From NCBI GenBank assembly GCA_027559495.1, contig JAMXSV010000026.1, forward strand, positions 1,302,001-1,366,000: a stretch of 64,000 nucleotides of DNA, in the 5' to 3' direction. The translations under genes were made by a program, and so were the position numbers. The notes below the pieces were generated by a model. The model worked only from the letters and a program-made list of their open reading frames with translations. It did not search any database and was not told where the DNA came from. The stretch comes from Aurifilum marmelostoma. Its lineage: Eukaryota; Ascomycota; Sordariomycetes; Diaporthales; Cryphonectriaceae. This document shows, piece by piece, positions 35,637-46,626 of this stretch. Each line of letters starts with the position of its first letter. The first letter of the stretch is position 1.

Positions 35637-36932
35637 ATGAAGCCCGTTTTGGACATTTCTCGCTCCGACATGACCTCGCTGGCTTCGTTGGACAGGCCGT
35701 CCATCTTTGCGGTGAAGCCTTCACCAGCCTCGATTTCCGAGTGCGAGACGGAGGCTGAAGACATGGCCTCGATAACTGCTCTAAAGTCACCAAGCTTTTC
35801 TGTGGAGGAGCCTCTGATATCACCTATTCCATCGTCGATGCCATTCACAAGCCTCGAGGACCTGCTCGAGAGGCCTTCGTGCCAACCTCGGCAACATCGA
35901 CCACTCAGCGCTCACGAGATGGCTGATCTGGAAAGTGTCCATAGGCGGTACATCGACCAGCTAGAGAAGGTCGGGGAATACAACTTGGCAAGTACGTCTC
36001 TTGACTTTCTCAACTCAACCTTCTACACTTCCTTAGGAGTCGGCTTCAAGTTTTCTGACACATGGCTAGAATACCTAGAAGACCGGGTGCAGCACTTCTT
36101 TGTGCCATTGGAATCTCAGGACGAGGGCACAACAGCGGCGGTGGCACCTTCAGATTCACCTCGTCATGGTGCTACGTCTACCTTGAACACCCGACAACAA
36201 GCATCTGGGCGGCTGATAGGATTCAGACGTCTGTTCGACTCAACGAGGCGGAAGAATTTTTCAACGTCGTCGACACATTCTGCGGTCAGACACTTGAGAG
36301 TAGGCCTCCGGAGCCTTGTCAAACTGCCACAAAAGCACAAAGCAAGACTCATGGTCTCCATTCCTACATTCCATGCTGGTTCTGTGCGTTATGGTTCATC
36401 ATCACCACACAGCGCTCGCAACCAACCGTGTATCGACAGGGACGACAGCGATGATCCGTATGGGACGACTTTGGACACATCCACCTCGTCGCCAGGGGGT
36501 AATTCATTTCTCAAGAAACGGTTCTCTTTCAGTGACCGATCAGTGGCCTCCTCGATGTCGAGCATATTGGATGCGCCTGTCAAGCCAGGGCGGATGATGC
36601 TGGAAGAGAAACTCGTCCAACTAGCCAAGTACGGAGAGATGCTGCATAAGGTCCAGTCGAGATCACCCTTCACCTTGGTGGAGATCGCGCAGGTCTCAGG
36701 GGTGCTGCTTGAGCACGTAGGCGATCCGGGGACGATGCAGCAGTTGGTCGATTCTGGCTTGCTGAGACAGATGGTCGACATTGAGCTATTGAGACAAGCT
36801 CTCGACTTTTTCCGCCTGTGGGTCGATGTTGGGAATACGATTGGGGAAAAGGGGGAAACCAAGTCTGAGAACTTCGAGTCGCCAACTGCTAGGTCTTTTC
36901 CAGGCAGTGATGCCAAGTGCTGCGAAACCTAA
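35637..36932 (+). CDS. Hypothetical protein, Ser-rich with helical C-terminus
   Basis: Not recognised. A single open frame of 431 codons starts at ATG 35637. The N-terminal 100 residues are Ser/Pro-rich. A more structured block follows (HEMADLESVHRRYIDQLEKVGEYNLA, then FKFSDTWLEYLEDRVQHFF). The middle is Ser/Arg-rich and probably disordered. The C-terminal 100 residues (EEKLVQLAKYGEMLHKV to LRQALDFFRLWVDV) look alpha-helical. A 45-nt in-frame segment, 35992-36036, has a GTACGT donor, internal TTGAC and a CCTTAG acceptor; splicing it would join NLA to RVGFKFSDTW and leave 416 residues. This fits the flanking sequence better than the unspliced STSLDFLNSTFYTSL stretch. Function unknown. Confidence 0.7.
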   Translation: MKPVLDISRSDMTSLASLDRPSIFAVKPSPASISECETEAEDMASITALKSPSFSVEEPLISPIPSSMPFTSLEDLLERPSCQPRQHRPLSAHEMADLESVHRRYIDQLEKVGEYNLASTSLDFLNSTFYTSLGVGFKFSDTWLEYLEDRVQHFFVPLESQDEGTTAAVAPSDSPRHGATSTLNTRQQASGRLIGFRRLFDSTRRKNFSTSSTHSAVRHLRVGLRSLVKLPQKHKARLMVSIPTFHAGSVRYGSSSPHSARNQPCIDRDDSDDPYGTTLDTSTSSPGGNSFLKKRFSFSDRSVASSMSSILDAPVKPGRMMLEEKLVQLAKYGEMLHKVQSRSPFTLVEIAQVSGVLLEHVGDPGTMQQLVDSGLLRQMVDIELLRQALDFFRLWVDVGNTIGEKGETKSENFESPTARSFPGSDAKCCET

Positions 36933-37943
36933 TTGAATCAAGCTCAGGGATACTGTATTGGGCTGCTGGGCGGTGAAGGTGCGTCGTGACAGTTGTTTAC
37001 GGATGCTGATCAGATTTCAATGGAAGCGTGTACCGAACAGGTCCAGCGTTGTTTTTATTTTTATATTTTTTTCTCTTTTTTTTACCTTGCTGAGGCCTTA
37101 ATCATAGGTATGTATCGAATCACAAGATAGCGTCCAATGCCAGACAGGCACGAAACCTGAGACGTCTTCAAAAGTGCTCAATCAAGGCGCTTCGTCTTTT
37201 ATATATGTATATACTCTCACCAAAGTGCTGAAAATTAGCACACCTCACCTTTCTGCAGATTCTCTACAGGCTGCCCCCAAGGGCCGCACTCAAAATGGCA
37301 CTTTAGACTCGCCTCACTGTCGTCGGGCGTAAAGATTACCCACCGCACTGCATGCAAGTCTCTCTGAACCTTGTCTAGTCCTCCCGCAACAGCGCCAACC
37401 CCTCGGAGTCATTCCATCTCGAACCATGATGAGTGACGAATGGCTCTTGCAATTGCTGGGTAAGGGAAGTTTTGAGAGGAAGGAGAATATACGAGTCAGG
37501 GGAGCCGTCGTCTTGCTTGGATCCACTGCGCCCCGCCGGTCTCTTCGGTTCGGCACGATTCTGACAGGCGATCTACCTTCGGCCCGGGCCTGAACGAGAC
37601 GATGCGTGGATCTTGTGGTCTGTGTCCTTGGTCTTGGTCCATTTGGGGGATGAACTGACAATGCTGTTGGACTCTGGTGTGAGGAATGATGATGAACAGG
37701 CGAGGCAAGGATTTCTCTGCCATTTTGAGACACGTTCGGTAGGAACAGAGGATGTGGTAGAAGAATGGGGGATCTCTCAGCCACCTTCCTACTCAGCTCC
37801 CACGGCCCCCGTCTTCCTCTGCCAATCTTAAGAGTGCCCCCCACGCATCGATGCGCCCAAAGGAGGAGATGAGTGCCCCAGGGTGCACTTCTCCCCTTCC
37901 ACACCCTGGGTCAAGTTCTCAGCCCACATGTGTCTTCTTCTCC

Positions 37944-37964
37944 CACACACACACACACACACAC
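37944..37964. repeat. (CA)n microsatellite
   Basis: CA dinucleotide run of about ten units with following CGCACGC variants. Confidence 0.95.
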
Positions 37965-38875
37965 GCACGCAGACACATACTGTCTTTTTCCTGTCTCTTT
38001 GTCTTTGTGCCCCTTTCCATTTCCGCTTCGCCGATACGGCGGACACCGAACATGTTGAGGCTCTGCGGACTTACCTACTCCGTCGTGTTTGTGTCGCAAT
38101 TTCATGCACTTTCCTCAGCAGTACAACCCCCGGCCCCGCAGTGTCCCATCCCCCCTTCTATCCCTAGGAAAGGGGGGCGTGACCACTCCACCCCGCGGTG
38201 TTACCCTCCACAACCCTGCATAGGCGATGATCTCTGGCTGCTTTCGAGGTTCGGGGGTGTCTCGCAATGTTTAGCCCTCTTTCTCATCACACACTCCCAC
38301 ACTTCCACACCCCCTGTTTACTTCCTCCCTACCCTTCTCCAGCCCAAAACCTCCATTGAAAGGGCGTTCCTCGCTTATCACTGAGGCATTTTTCTTCACC
38401 GGTCACCGCTATTGTTCCTTGGGTATGAGTAATGCGCAGCTTACCGGTCGGGGCAAACGAACCCCTCTTGGGATTGTAAGAAGGCTGATGGAGTGAAGGG
38501 GGGGGGGGGATAGTTGGGGGACAAATGTATTCTCCGACGGGTTTTGGTTCGGGAACAGCTTTGCACGGCAGCTTCGGCTGCATAGCCTTGGTTTCACTTG
38601 CATGTTCCCTCGCTTCATGAGGTTTCCGGATATAAGAAGAAAGAAAAAAAAGATCAAGATTGTGTTAAGACAGAAAGAAGAGAAATGTGCAAAGGTGGAA
38701 ATGAGCTATGGACAGAACAAGAAAGCCCAGTTCGTCTCGTCCCCAAAGGAGTAACAACAACACTTAGGCGGAACGCTGCGCGTGTCGCGCTACACAGTTT
38801 CAAGTTAATCAAGCAGAAGGCTACCCCTCAGTTCTGAGGCTCAAAGCCACGCTCACTATTGGCCCTGTGCGAAGA

Positions 38876-38891
38876 GGGGGGGGGGGGGGGG
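38876..38891. repeat. Poly-G tract, 16 bases
   Basis: Uninterrupted G run in intergenic DNA; a C16 run lies 540 bp further right. Confidence 0.9.
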
Positions 38892-39429
38892 TCACGTTTG
38901 CGCAAGTCCTGCAGGATGAGATAGCTCGTCATCCTGCCTGCTCTTATCCCCCGTGCATTCACCTTTTGTGGGCGCGAGAAGCAGCCTTGTGGGGAAATGA
39001 ACAACCCCTAGCGCCCTCCGACTTAACACCCAACCCCAATGTAACACAAGGGTGATTTGCATGAGCAAGGAAGGAAGGAAGAAGGGTTGCGCTTGGGCTG
39101 ACATTCTATCCTGAGGCGTCATAGGGCTTCCACGTGTAACCACACAACCCTTATTTTTTCCCCTTTTCCTTTCTCGCTTAGCAAGATATAGGGCAAGGTA
39201 GGAGGAGCTGGGCTGAAGGGGTTGGTGGCTGCATGAGGATGTGGACTTGGCAAAAGGTAGAACCAGACAAGAGAATCTCACTGCTATTGGCTGCGACTTG
39301 ATGACTGCCCGCTTGTAACTGTGGTCTGTATCATGCAAGTATCAGTCATGTACCTGCAAAGTCTCTCGTTGATCGCCGACCTGATCTTCCCGAGTTCGCT
39401 TGTTCGGACCCCACGACAACTGGCCCCTG

Positions 39430-39445
39430 CCCCCCCCCCCCCCCC
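39430..39445. repeat. Poly-C tract, 16 bases
   Basis: Uninterrupted C run followed by ATTTTTC. Confidence 0.9.
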
Positions 39446-40554
39446 ATTTTTCTTTTTCTTTCTGCCTCTTAGGGCTGGACCTAGGGTGGCTGGTGGCGGG
39501 CATAAATGCGGAACACAGCCGGAGGGGGGGAATCTTTACGGTAATAGTTTAATTCCCAACTTCTTGCGCGCCACTAAGACGCGACGAGATTATCTGTCTG
39601 GTTAATTTAGGTGGCCGGTTGGGCGAGCAGAAGACCAGGCGAGCTGGCCGAGGATGGTGACGTGGGAAGATATGATCGGCCCAGGCACGAAGCCCTGCCA
39701 CACGAGAGAAGTCGCCCACTCACACCATATCCAGTCGCCACCCACCGCTAGATCCATCGAGAGGCAATGCAGGCCCGACAAAGGTTCCTTTCCTTCTTTT
39801 TTATCCACCACTAGTTGCATAACGACAACAAAGCATCCCCGTCCCCGCCCTCCAATTTTCCGTGTCGACCATAGAAGTGAATCTTGTACGTCAATGCCTG
39901 ACACTTTTAACTTTTTGTTTTTCCAAGTTTGTGTGTGAGTCACTGTCGTACCGGATTAGAGATATGGAAAGGGGTTGCTGTAGGGAAAGGGAGGGAGTGG
40001 GGCAATCGCAGGTCGGGTCGCAAGCAGCATCAGTAATTAGACGAGGTCTTCCAGAGACCCATTTGTGTGAATAGAAAGAGTAGCTATGCTCTAAGGAGGA
40101 GTGATGATTGACGATAAGCAACCGTGGTTCTGTATTTCCCCACGGTCAAACATGATGTCTCTGCAACGCTGTCGAGAAGGATAGAAAGAACAACGAAAAC
40201 AAATGGGATATCTCGGAAGATTGGTTGACACTTCTCCGACCTCCTGTCAAGCCCAAAGAAATCATTACAAGAACCATATCTTATCACTGTTACGCGGTAC
40301 ATCTTGCAAAGTTGTCAAGACCCGAAAACCAAATAGTGCAAAAATGAAAATAAAAATACAAAAGAGAAAAGAACAGAAAAGCAACAGAATAGATACAAGA
40401 AGACAAAATCTTGTAACCGTCTTTCATACAAGAGACCGATAAACGACATGTGAAAGAATGCGTCGTAGGCGGTTGGGAGATGCTTCGAGCGCGTCTCCAA
40501 TCCACGACTGAGTTTCAACGTGTTTCTCCTCTCAACGGCTCCAGAAGACCATTG

Positions 40555-42309
40555 TCACCACCCTGAGGCACCCAACCCTGGTGCCACGCGCGTATGCAAT
40601 TCCAGTGCTCCCTTTAGCAGCTTGTCAGCCCCATTGCCGTTGCCGTTGATCATTTCCATCCCCGTCTCCATCGTCTCTTCTTCACCGTCGCTGGGATAAT
40701 ATGAAAGTGAACCTGTGAAGGGATCACTCAGCCACGAAGGTGCTGTTGGCGGTGCCGTTTCCCACGTAGACCCCGAGATTCTGGATTCCAGGCTGGGAGA
40801 ATCTCTGGCTGCTTCAGTGTCGAACCAGTTGTCAAGCACGTCCTCTTGCCACTCGTCTATATCCACAATGTCTGCTGGGCCTTCGTGTACATACCACGAG
40901 TAGAGGGTTTCAACCTCGTGCCTGGATGTTCGCAAGGTCTGCAGCATCCATTTGTTGATGAAATCAAGCTTGTTCTCTTTTCCGGAATCGACAATCAGCT
41001 TTTGGATGGAAACCTCCTTAGCAGCAGCGTTAATGGTAGCCTGGGGCCGTGAGTGCTCTGAGAAACTTTCGGCTGCTCTCACAGCGGCCTTGGCTTCTTT
41101 GAGAGCGGCTTTTGCGGTAAGTGGGAAATTTTGTAGGAGATGAGAACCAGGATTGGACAAAAGAATCGAAAATTGGGTCTGCGTTGAAGTTGTGTGCTCT
41201 GTCCAATCTGCAGGTGCTGCATAGGGATCTTTCAAGTCTTCATCGATGGAAAAGTCCCCAGGAAACCAGGCCTGAGCTTCATCCAGGGGAACGTGCTGGG
41301 GTATAATATTATTTCTCCAGCAGGACCGCACGTGATCCCTCACTTTTCTCTGCCGACATCTCACACTGTCCAAGGCCCTTCGTTTCTCAGATGCAAATTC
41401 ATCGAGAAATGTTATCTCTTGATGCTGAAGCGGTTTAATGTGCTGAAGAGCTGCAGGGTAACATTTCGCAAAGAACATGTAGCTTTTTCTCCTCTCCTCG
41501 ATGCTATCTTTTTTTGCAAACAGCTCAACACGTTCTTGTTTTGCTGTATTGAACTCAAGCACAGCGCGCATCAATGTTTTGTACTCTGGATGTCGGGTCG
41601 TCTTGTCTGGCTCAAACTCGAGACACAACAGCAGGTCGGACTGTGACAATGGCGGTATGTCAAGTTTCAGCGGCTCACGTGTTGCTCCAGCTTCATTTGG
41701 ATTACGGAGCTCATTGATGAGGCGTCTCTCGAGGAGATCAAGTTCGTCCCGGGCATGCTTCAGCGCGCCCTCAAGATCCCCGAGTAGGTCTTCACAGGCT
41801 TGACATTCATCCCGCTTTTCCTGCATGTCCTGGAAGAGATTTGGCAAGTCGCTCATCTGCAAAGCTATCTTTGTGGGCTCGGGCACGATCGGTACCAGTA
41901 TAGCAGGCCGAGCAGCAGACATGAACCTGTTCTCGGCCTCGTCTCGGACTTCTCGCAGTCTCTTGATATCGGCGTGTTTCTTCTTGAAGCGAGAGCGTAT
42001 GGCGTATACTTTGATTTTCTGGTCTGCTAGTTCTTGCCACCTGCGCCTCACACGCCTGTCCTCCAGTGTGTCGAGCTCATCATTGTCGCGTTCTGAACGG
42101 GTGCTGGTACTGGACCTCGGGCCCACGCCTATATGTTCCACTAGATGACGGTATATGGTGTGACGCTTCGAGACTGGGTAGGAAAACGAATTTGTCGGTG
42201 GCCAGGCCCTGAGGACGCGGCGTCTGTATCCTAGACCCCAGCTTAGATTTCTCACAGACGGGCCCTCAGTCACCGACGCGTAGTCACTCGAAGTGTCGCT
42301 TGAGCTCAT
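40555..42309 (-). CDS. Hypothetical coiled-coil protein
   Basis: Not recognised. Single exon from ATG 42309 to the stop at 40555, 584 residues. The N-terminus (MSSSDTSSDYASVTEG) is Ser-rich. Residues about 75-220 are strongly charged with heptad-like spacing (RRVRRRWQELADQKIKVYAIRS, ACEDLLGDLEGALKHARDELDLLERRL), suggesting coiled coil. A middle segment has PPLSQSDLLLCLEFEPD and more helix. The C-terminal quarter contains LDFINKWMLQTLRTSRHEVETLYSWYV, then acidic, Trp-containing blocks (DEWQEDVLDNWFD). No catalytic motif, membrane span or signal peptide is seen. The pattern resembles fungal-specific proteins of unknown function common in Pezizomycotina. Confidence 0.8.
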   Translation of the reverse strand: MSSSDTSSDYASVTEGPSVRNLSWGLGYRRRVLRAWPPTNSFSYPVSKRHTIYRHLVEHIGVGPRSSTSTRSERDNDELDTLEDRRVRRRWQELADQKIKVYAIRSRFKKKHADIKRLREVRDEAENRFMSAARPAILVPIVPEPTKIALQMSDLPNLFQDMQEKRDECQACEDLLGDLEGALKHARDELDLLERRLINELRNPNEAGATREPLKLDIPPLSQSDLLLCLEFEPDKTTRHPEYKTLMRAVLEFNTAKQERVELFAKKDSIEERRKSYMFFAKCYPAALQHIKPLQHQEITFLDEFASEKRRALDSVRCRQRKVRDHVRSCWRNNIIPQHVPLDEAQAWFPGDFSIDEDLKDPYAAPADWTEHTTSTQTQFSILLSNPGSHLLQNFPLTAKAALKEAKAAVRAAESFSEHSRPQATINAAAKEVSIQKLIVDSGKENKLDFINKWMLQTLRTSRHEVETLYSWYVHEGPADIVDIDEWQEDVLDNWFDTEAARDSPSLESRISGSTWETAPPTAPSWLSDPFTGSLSYYPSDGEEETMETGMEMINGNGNGADKLLKGALELHTRVAPGLGASGW

Positions 42310-43741
42310 GACGAATACGACATGCGCATACACGTGACGAGGGGTGGAAAGGGTCGTAGAGATGCTATCGACACAGGTCTTGGCTTTCTTTGGTTAGGTA
42401 ACGATATTGTCTGTAAGGGGAGCAGTTCGACGTTTTTTTTTTTTTTTAAAAAAAAGGGGGGGATGGCGGACTTGATGTGCAAGACGTATCTACCTCGTTG
42501 GGATGAAGAAGGCTATCATGGCTGGATTGAGTCGCAGAGAACTGTAGGGGAGAAACATCAATAAGGCACAAATGAGGCTCGTTCGCCCTTGTGAGCCCTT
42601 GGGGCCACGCGAGTGGTCCTTTTCCTGTATCACGTAGACGACTTTTCAGTACCGATGGGCGCGAACGCGACAAGGGCAGCGCGTATTGCGGAAATTAGCA
42701 GGTACCTGTTCGAAGTACTAGAAAAGTAGCTTGAAAGGCTCGGGCCGGTTCAGCCTAAAGGTGGATATATCTAGGGAAAATGAGTTGTCAAAGGAGGAAT
42801 TTTCTTTTTGCAATGGGGATTTTTCCTGGCCCGGAAGGGGCGGTTTCAGCTAAAAGGAGGTAGAAGAGGTCACAACTTTCTGCTGTCAGGCAGGCATCGG
42901 GATCCTCTTCACCCTGAGGCCAACGTGTGCTCACCACCCCCGAGACACCAAGGCAGCCCAGCCCAGTCTGCATACTTCTATGGTACCAATGACTGTCTCG
43001 ACCACCACGCGCAGTCTGAAAACTCCTGGATGCAATCACAAAGCATGGCATGCTCGACCCTGTCGACATATCTCGACATGGGACCCCTGCACACCGGTTC
43101 TCACTAGTACTACGGACGTACAGTACAGTAGTTCTGGTCATGGGGGTAGGGGGCGCTGGGGGCAAGCATTGACATGGCTGCGACATTCATGTACATCCTG
43201 CCCTTGGGTACTAGCTGCATGCCTGTACATCATAGCAGCGTATGATGCGCATGCCTGCACGTATCGGTGTTCCGTACTACCACAATTGTGCCACCACAGC
43301 ACAGCAAGTAATCTCCCATCACGTGTGACAAGTACCATAGTATTGCCGTACTTCCATAGTACGACCTTGTGTAGGCACATGAGCTTCTGAACTTCTCTCC
43401 AACCCCGACCTGCCATTCTTGTCTCCACCCCCTCCCCCTTCTTCATCGTCGTCCTCCTTGGCAGATACCCGAGCAATCGACCTGCAGTACAGCTGTGGTT
43501 CGCACCAAAAAAGGAAGAACCAAAATTTGGAGGAGGAGAAAGAAAAAAGAAAAAAAAAAGGGAAGAAGAAAAAGAAAAGAGAAAAAAACCTTCGGTGGCC
43601 CTACAGTAGTCCATGCATGATATCTTCTGTATCCCCGCTGCTTCCTCCACTCCACCCGGGTATTCCCACTTCATACTGCCCGGCTCTCGCGACCCTTGCT
43701 AACCACTTTCCGCTTTCCCTTACCCTTTGAGACTACGGTCT
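42310..43741. other. Upstream and intergenic region, no supported gene
   Basis: Promoter of the coiled-coil gene on the minus strand. A compound homopolymer T15-A8-G7 lies at 42433-42462. Motifs of TAGTAC/CCATAGTAC type cluster at 43105-43366. An A/G-rich tract lies at 43527-43588. Confidence 0.5.
42433..42462. repeat. Abutting T15-A8-G7 homopolymers
   Basis: Three homopolymers in direct succession. The T/A junction can form a hairpin. Confidence 0.9.
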
Positions 43742-43969
43742 TCATATTTGATTGCTCAAGATGTTGGGCGTCAAGTCCATTGAAGAACCAAAGAGGCCTC
43801 CCTCTTGATATGGGACTGCGGAGCCAGGACCGTCTGTGCGATACGCCGGCCCACGAATGAGGTCGCGGTCCATTGTGAATGTAAGGTTTGTGCCACAGGT
43901 CGCTAGTATCTCCTCCTCGATGGCACCTTTCGGCATCACCAGCCCAGCAGCCGCCATCGTGCCATGCAT
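43742..43969 (-). CDS. Possible small protein of 75 residues
   Basis: Open frame from ATG 43969 to TGA 43742. The sequence is non-repetitive with ordinary composition (LVMPKGAIEEEILATCGTN, then TMDRDLIRGPAYRTDG) and codons resembling those of genes in the window. No signal peptide, membrane span or known domain. It could be a real small gene, the end of a spliced gene, or chance; nothing but composition supports it. Confidence 0.25.
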   Translation of the reverse strand: MHGTMAAAGLVMPKGAIEEEILATCGTNLTFTMDRDLIRGPAYRTDGPGSAVPYQEGGLFGSSMDLTPNILSNQI

Positions 43970-44393
43970 GGCACTACTGCGTATAATCCATTGGCCTTGC
44001 CTTGATCACGCGTTCTTGCTGCATACGCAGAAGTGGGGTGGATGGGTAACGCACACACAACGCAGAAGACATCGCTGGTACTCTGGAAATACTTGTGGAC
44101 ACTTTACTCCATACCTCTTCTGGGGAAAGATCTCCTAGAGTTCCCACTGTTTAACTTGATATCATCCATTGTGGCTCTTGCCCTGCGTTGTGGGCTGAGA
44201 GACAAGAGTACCGACGGTCGGTATCAGATCGATGCTGTTACAAACCCTGTACGCAGTTCACCACCACCATCACCACCACCATCATTTCTGCTCACGGCTA
44301 CCCTCATAGCCACCAGCCGCACTAGGGCAGTAAATTGAGGCTCAAACTGGTCTCTTGTGTGTCTTGCCCCGCAGGATATTCGAATACTTGAAG

Positions 44394-44648
44394 ATGCCCA
44401 CCATGCCTGTGCCTGAACCACCTGCTGCTGCTGTTGATAAATATATCGTCTGTCCCTCCCGCCAGGTTCTTGATCTTGACACTCTAGCAACCACATCCTT
44501 CATTAGTGTATCCGAGTATTGTTTCTCTTGCACCGCTGTCTCCCCGGAGGCTTCACTTGATCTACTGCTGCCCTCTACGGAGCAAGTCTATTGTGACCCC
44601 TGCTCCGTAGTACATAACCGACAGAGAATCCAAACTCCGCAAGGGTGA
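44394..44648 (+). other. 84-codon upstream open frame before the DUF6590 gene
   Basis: Runs from ATG 44394 to a TGA that ends two bases before the ATG of the DUF6590 gene. If it lies in that gene's leader it would be an upstream ORF able to lower translation. It could also be a separate small coding segment. No domain is recognised. Confidence 0.25.
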
Positions 44649-44650
44649 CC

Positions 44651-46626
44651 ATGAACTCAGACACGGACGAGGTATACTGGGCAGACCAAGCGCAGTGGGA
44701 TGAGAACAACCAAACTTACTACTGGGCAGGCACAAGGGTTCAATGTACGTATATCCGTCGATTCGTAGTCATCCCCGACCTTCGCTCTCCCGTAAAACTA
44801 TTTACCGTCCATGTTGTCTAACATTGCCCTCAGCTGACGGCCTCATGAGGCCGGTCCGGAAGTATCTCACACATTCCGAAGACTTCTATGCGGATGGCAC
44901 GCCAAGACCGAAGCCGCCGACAGCATCGTATACCGGGCTCGCCTCACCTGCGATGCCGCGCACTATAGAGCAATTGGATGAGAGCTCTGTCTCTGCTGAT
45001 TTCACCAGGAATCAGCAGTCAAGCTCATATACAAATAGGCAGACTATTTGGGGCTCTCCTCCCGATTACGGGCATGGCGGAGGCCAGAGCCAGTGTATGT
45101 TGGACCCCTCTCTTTCTTCTCACCCTGCCTCGGGTGTCTCCATCATCTGGTCTGGTCTGCCAGCGAGTAGAAGTCTCCTAGAACCAAGTGTCAACGATCC
45201 CTGGTGGGAGGGCAGCCTTGGCATAATGACAGTAGCCTAGCGCTTCTTCCCCTCTTAGAACATGCCCCATGCTAACTTTCCAAAATTTTCAAAGCTGGGT
45301 ATTCTCAATCCGCTGGGTGGAGCAACCCTTCGGGTGCCTCGAGCTCTGGGTACGAAACGACGTGGCCAGACACCGGCGCCCACCAAGACGGTCGAGATGG
45401 CTACAACAGAAGCTCTACGTCTGGATATCAATACGACCAGAGCCCGTCTACAGCTCAGCTCCCATTCCGCTCAGCCCCGTCACAAGGCAGTTCGAGTGGG
45501 CATAGGCGATCTTCTAAAGACGACTATCGAGAGCACCGCAGCTCTCACAAACAAGGGAGTGGCAAGCACCACCACGGAACTTCTGACCGAAAATCGCGCC
45601 ATGAAAGTTGTAAGCAAAACAAGTGGTCTACGCGCACTACATTTATCGTCGAGGCTAACCGGTAGGAACACGTGAAGCATCGAGTCGACACCAGCAACCG
45701 TGGCAGGGCAGTTTCGACACCCCTGCTCAGTTCGGCCAGCAGGCAATGGGTGGCGCGTTCACCGGTGTGAACCAGTCTGGTGGTGTGTAAGATAATTCTT
45801 GGCTGCAATCAATGTATGCTGACCTGTTTTTGCTCTCGTGAATAGGACTGCCTGGTGTAGACCTCAGAAACAAAAGTACCAAAAATGTTCCCAAGATCCG
45901 GAAGGGCAATACCAACAAGGAGTTTTTAGACCCCAGTATGTCTTCTATCATCGAGTTTCATTGCAACCTCTAACATCCAAAAGGTTTCCAGATATATCCA
46001 TCGTCAGCTTTCCAGCCTGGCAAGGTCAGCTTCTACCCCGTAGTAACCGAGTGGGAATATTCAGTCCGGCGCTAAACGAAGTGATGGCAGATTATCAAGG
46101 TGATGTGGTCTGAGCCGAAGGGCACTGTCATGCCAAAAGGCGCGGCCGGCAGTTTCCTTTCAGGCGTAGACACCTTGTTGGTGGAGCATCAGAATGCATT
46201 CTGGAGGGGTTTCCGCCGCTTCATCATAATCAACAACAGGGAGGGCCACTGTACCTGCGTGTAGGCTGCTCATCACCTCGACTGTTCCATGCAAAGAGTA
46301 TACTAATACACCGCCGCAGCCCAATCTACTCGTATCAGGGCCAGGGCTGTGCCAAGAACGGTGCCAAAGCGAATGAACACGGTATCATATACGAGTGTTC
46401 GCCGGGCAACGCCCCGACGCTGTTGCAAGGTGAGCGCGAACCTGGCTTCAGCCCGATTCGTGCCATTACGACAGCGCCCGACCAACAAGCCATGAACGCC
46501 GCCTCGAGAGTCAACTACGCCAAAGTCGTGACTATCGAGCACAACGTCAAGGTCATGTTCATCGGCGAGGTCGTGGCCGAGGACTGGCATATTGCGAGGA
46601 ACGCTGTCAGATCATTCTTCGCCTGA
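44651..46626 (+). CDS. DUF6590 domain protein
   Basis: Eight exons: 44651-44744, 44834-45094, 45295-45609, 45678-45782, 45846-45935, 45984-46024, 46100-46260 and 46320-46626, giving 457 residues. Donors are mostly GTACGT/GTATGT/GTAAGC; branch sites (GCTAAC, GCTGAC, ACTAAT) are visible. The N-terminus is Tyr/Trp-rich (EVYWADQAQWDENNQTYYWAG). Residues about 90-270 are hydrophilic, with Ser, His, Gly and Arg repeats, and look disordered. The C-terminal 170 residues form a DUF6590 domain: IRKGNTNKEFLDPS, FQPGK, VMWSEPKG, RRFIIINNREGHCTCVPIYSYQGQG, and SRVNYAKVVTIEHNVKVMFIGEV near the end. The domain's function is unknown. Less certain junctions: exon 3/4 (alternative GTTGTA donor with TAG acceptor at 45665) and exon 6/7 (alternative in-frame donor at 46040). 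Confidence 0.85.

Larger units (their letters stand above)
36933..40554. other. Gene-poor convergent intergenic region
   Basis: 3.6 kb without a supported gene. It contains an AT-rich 3' region (37045-37085), a CA repeat at 37944-37964, a G9 run near 38500, a G16 run at 38876-38891 and a C16 run at 39430-39445. Open frames on both strands overlap each other and show no domains; those across 37870-38400 are low-complexity. Confidence 0.5.
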
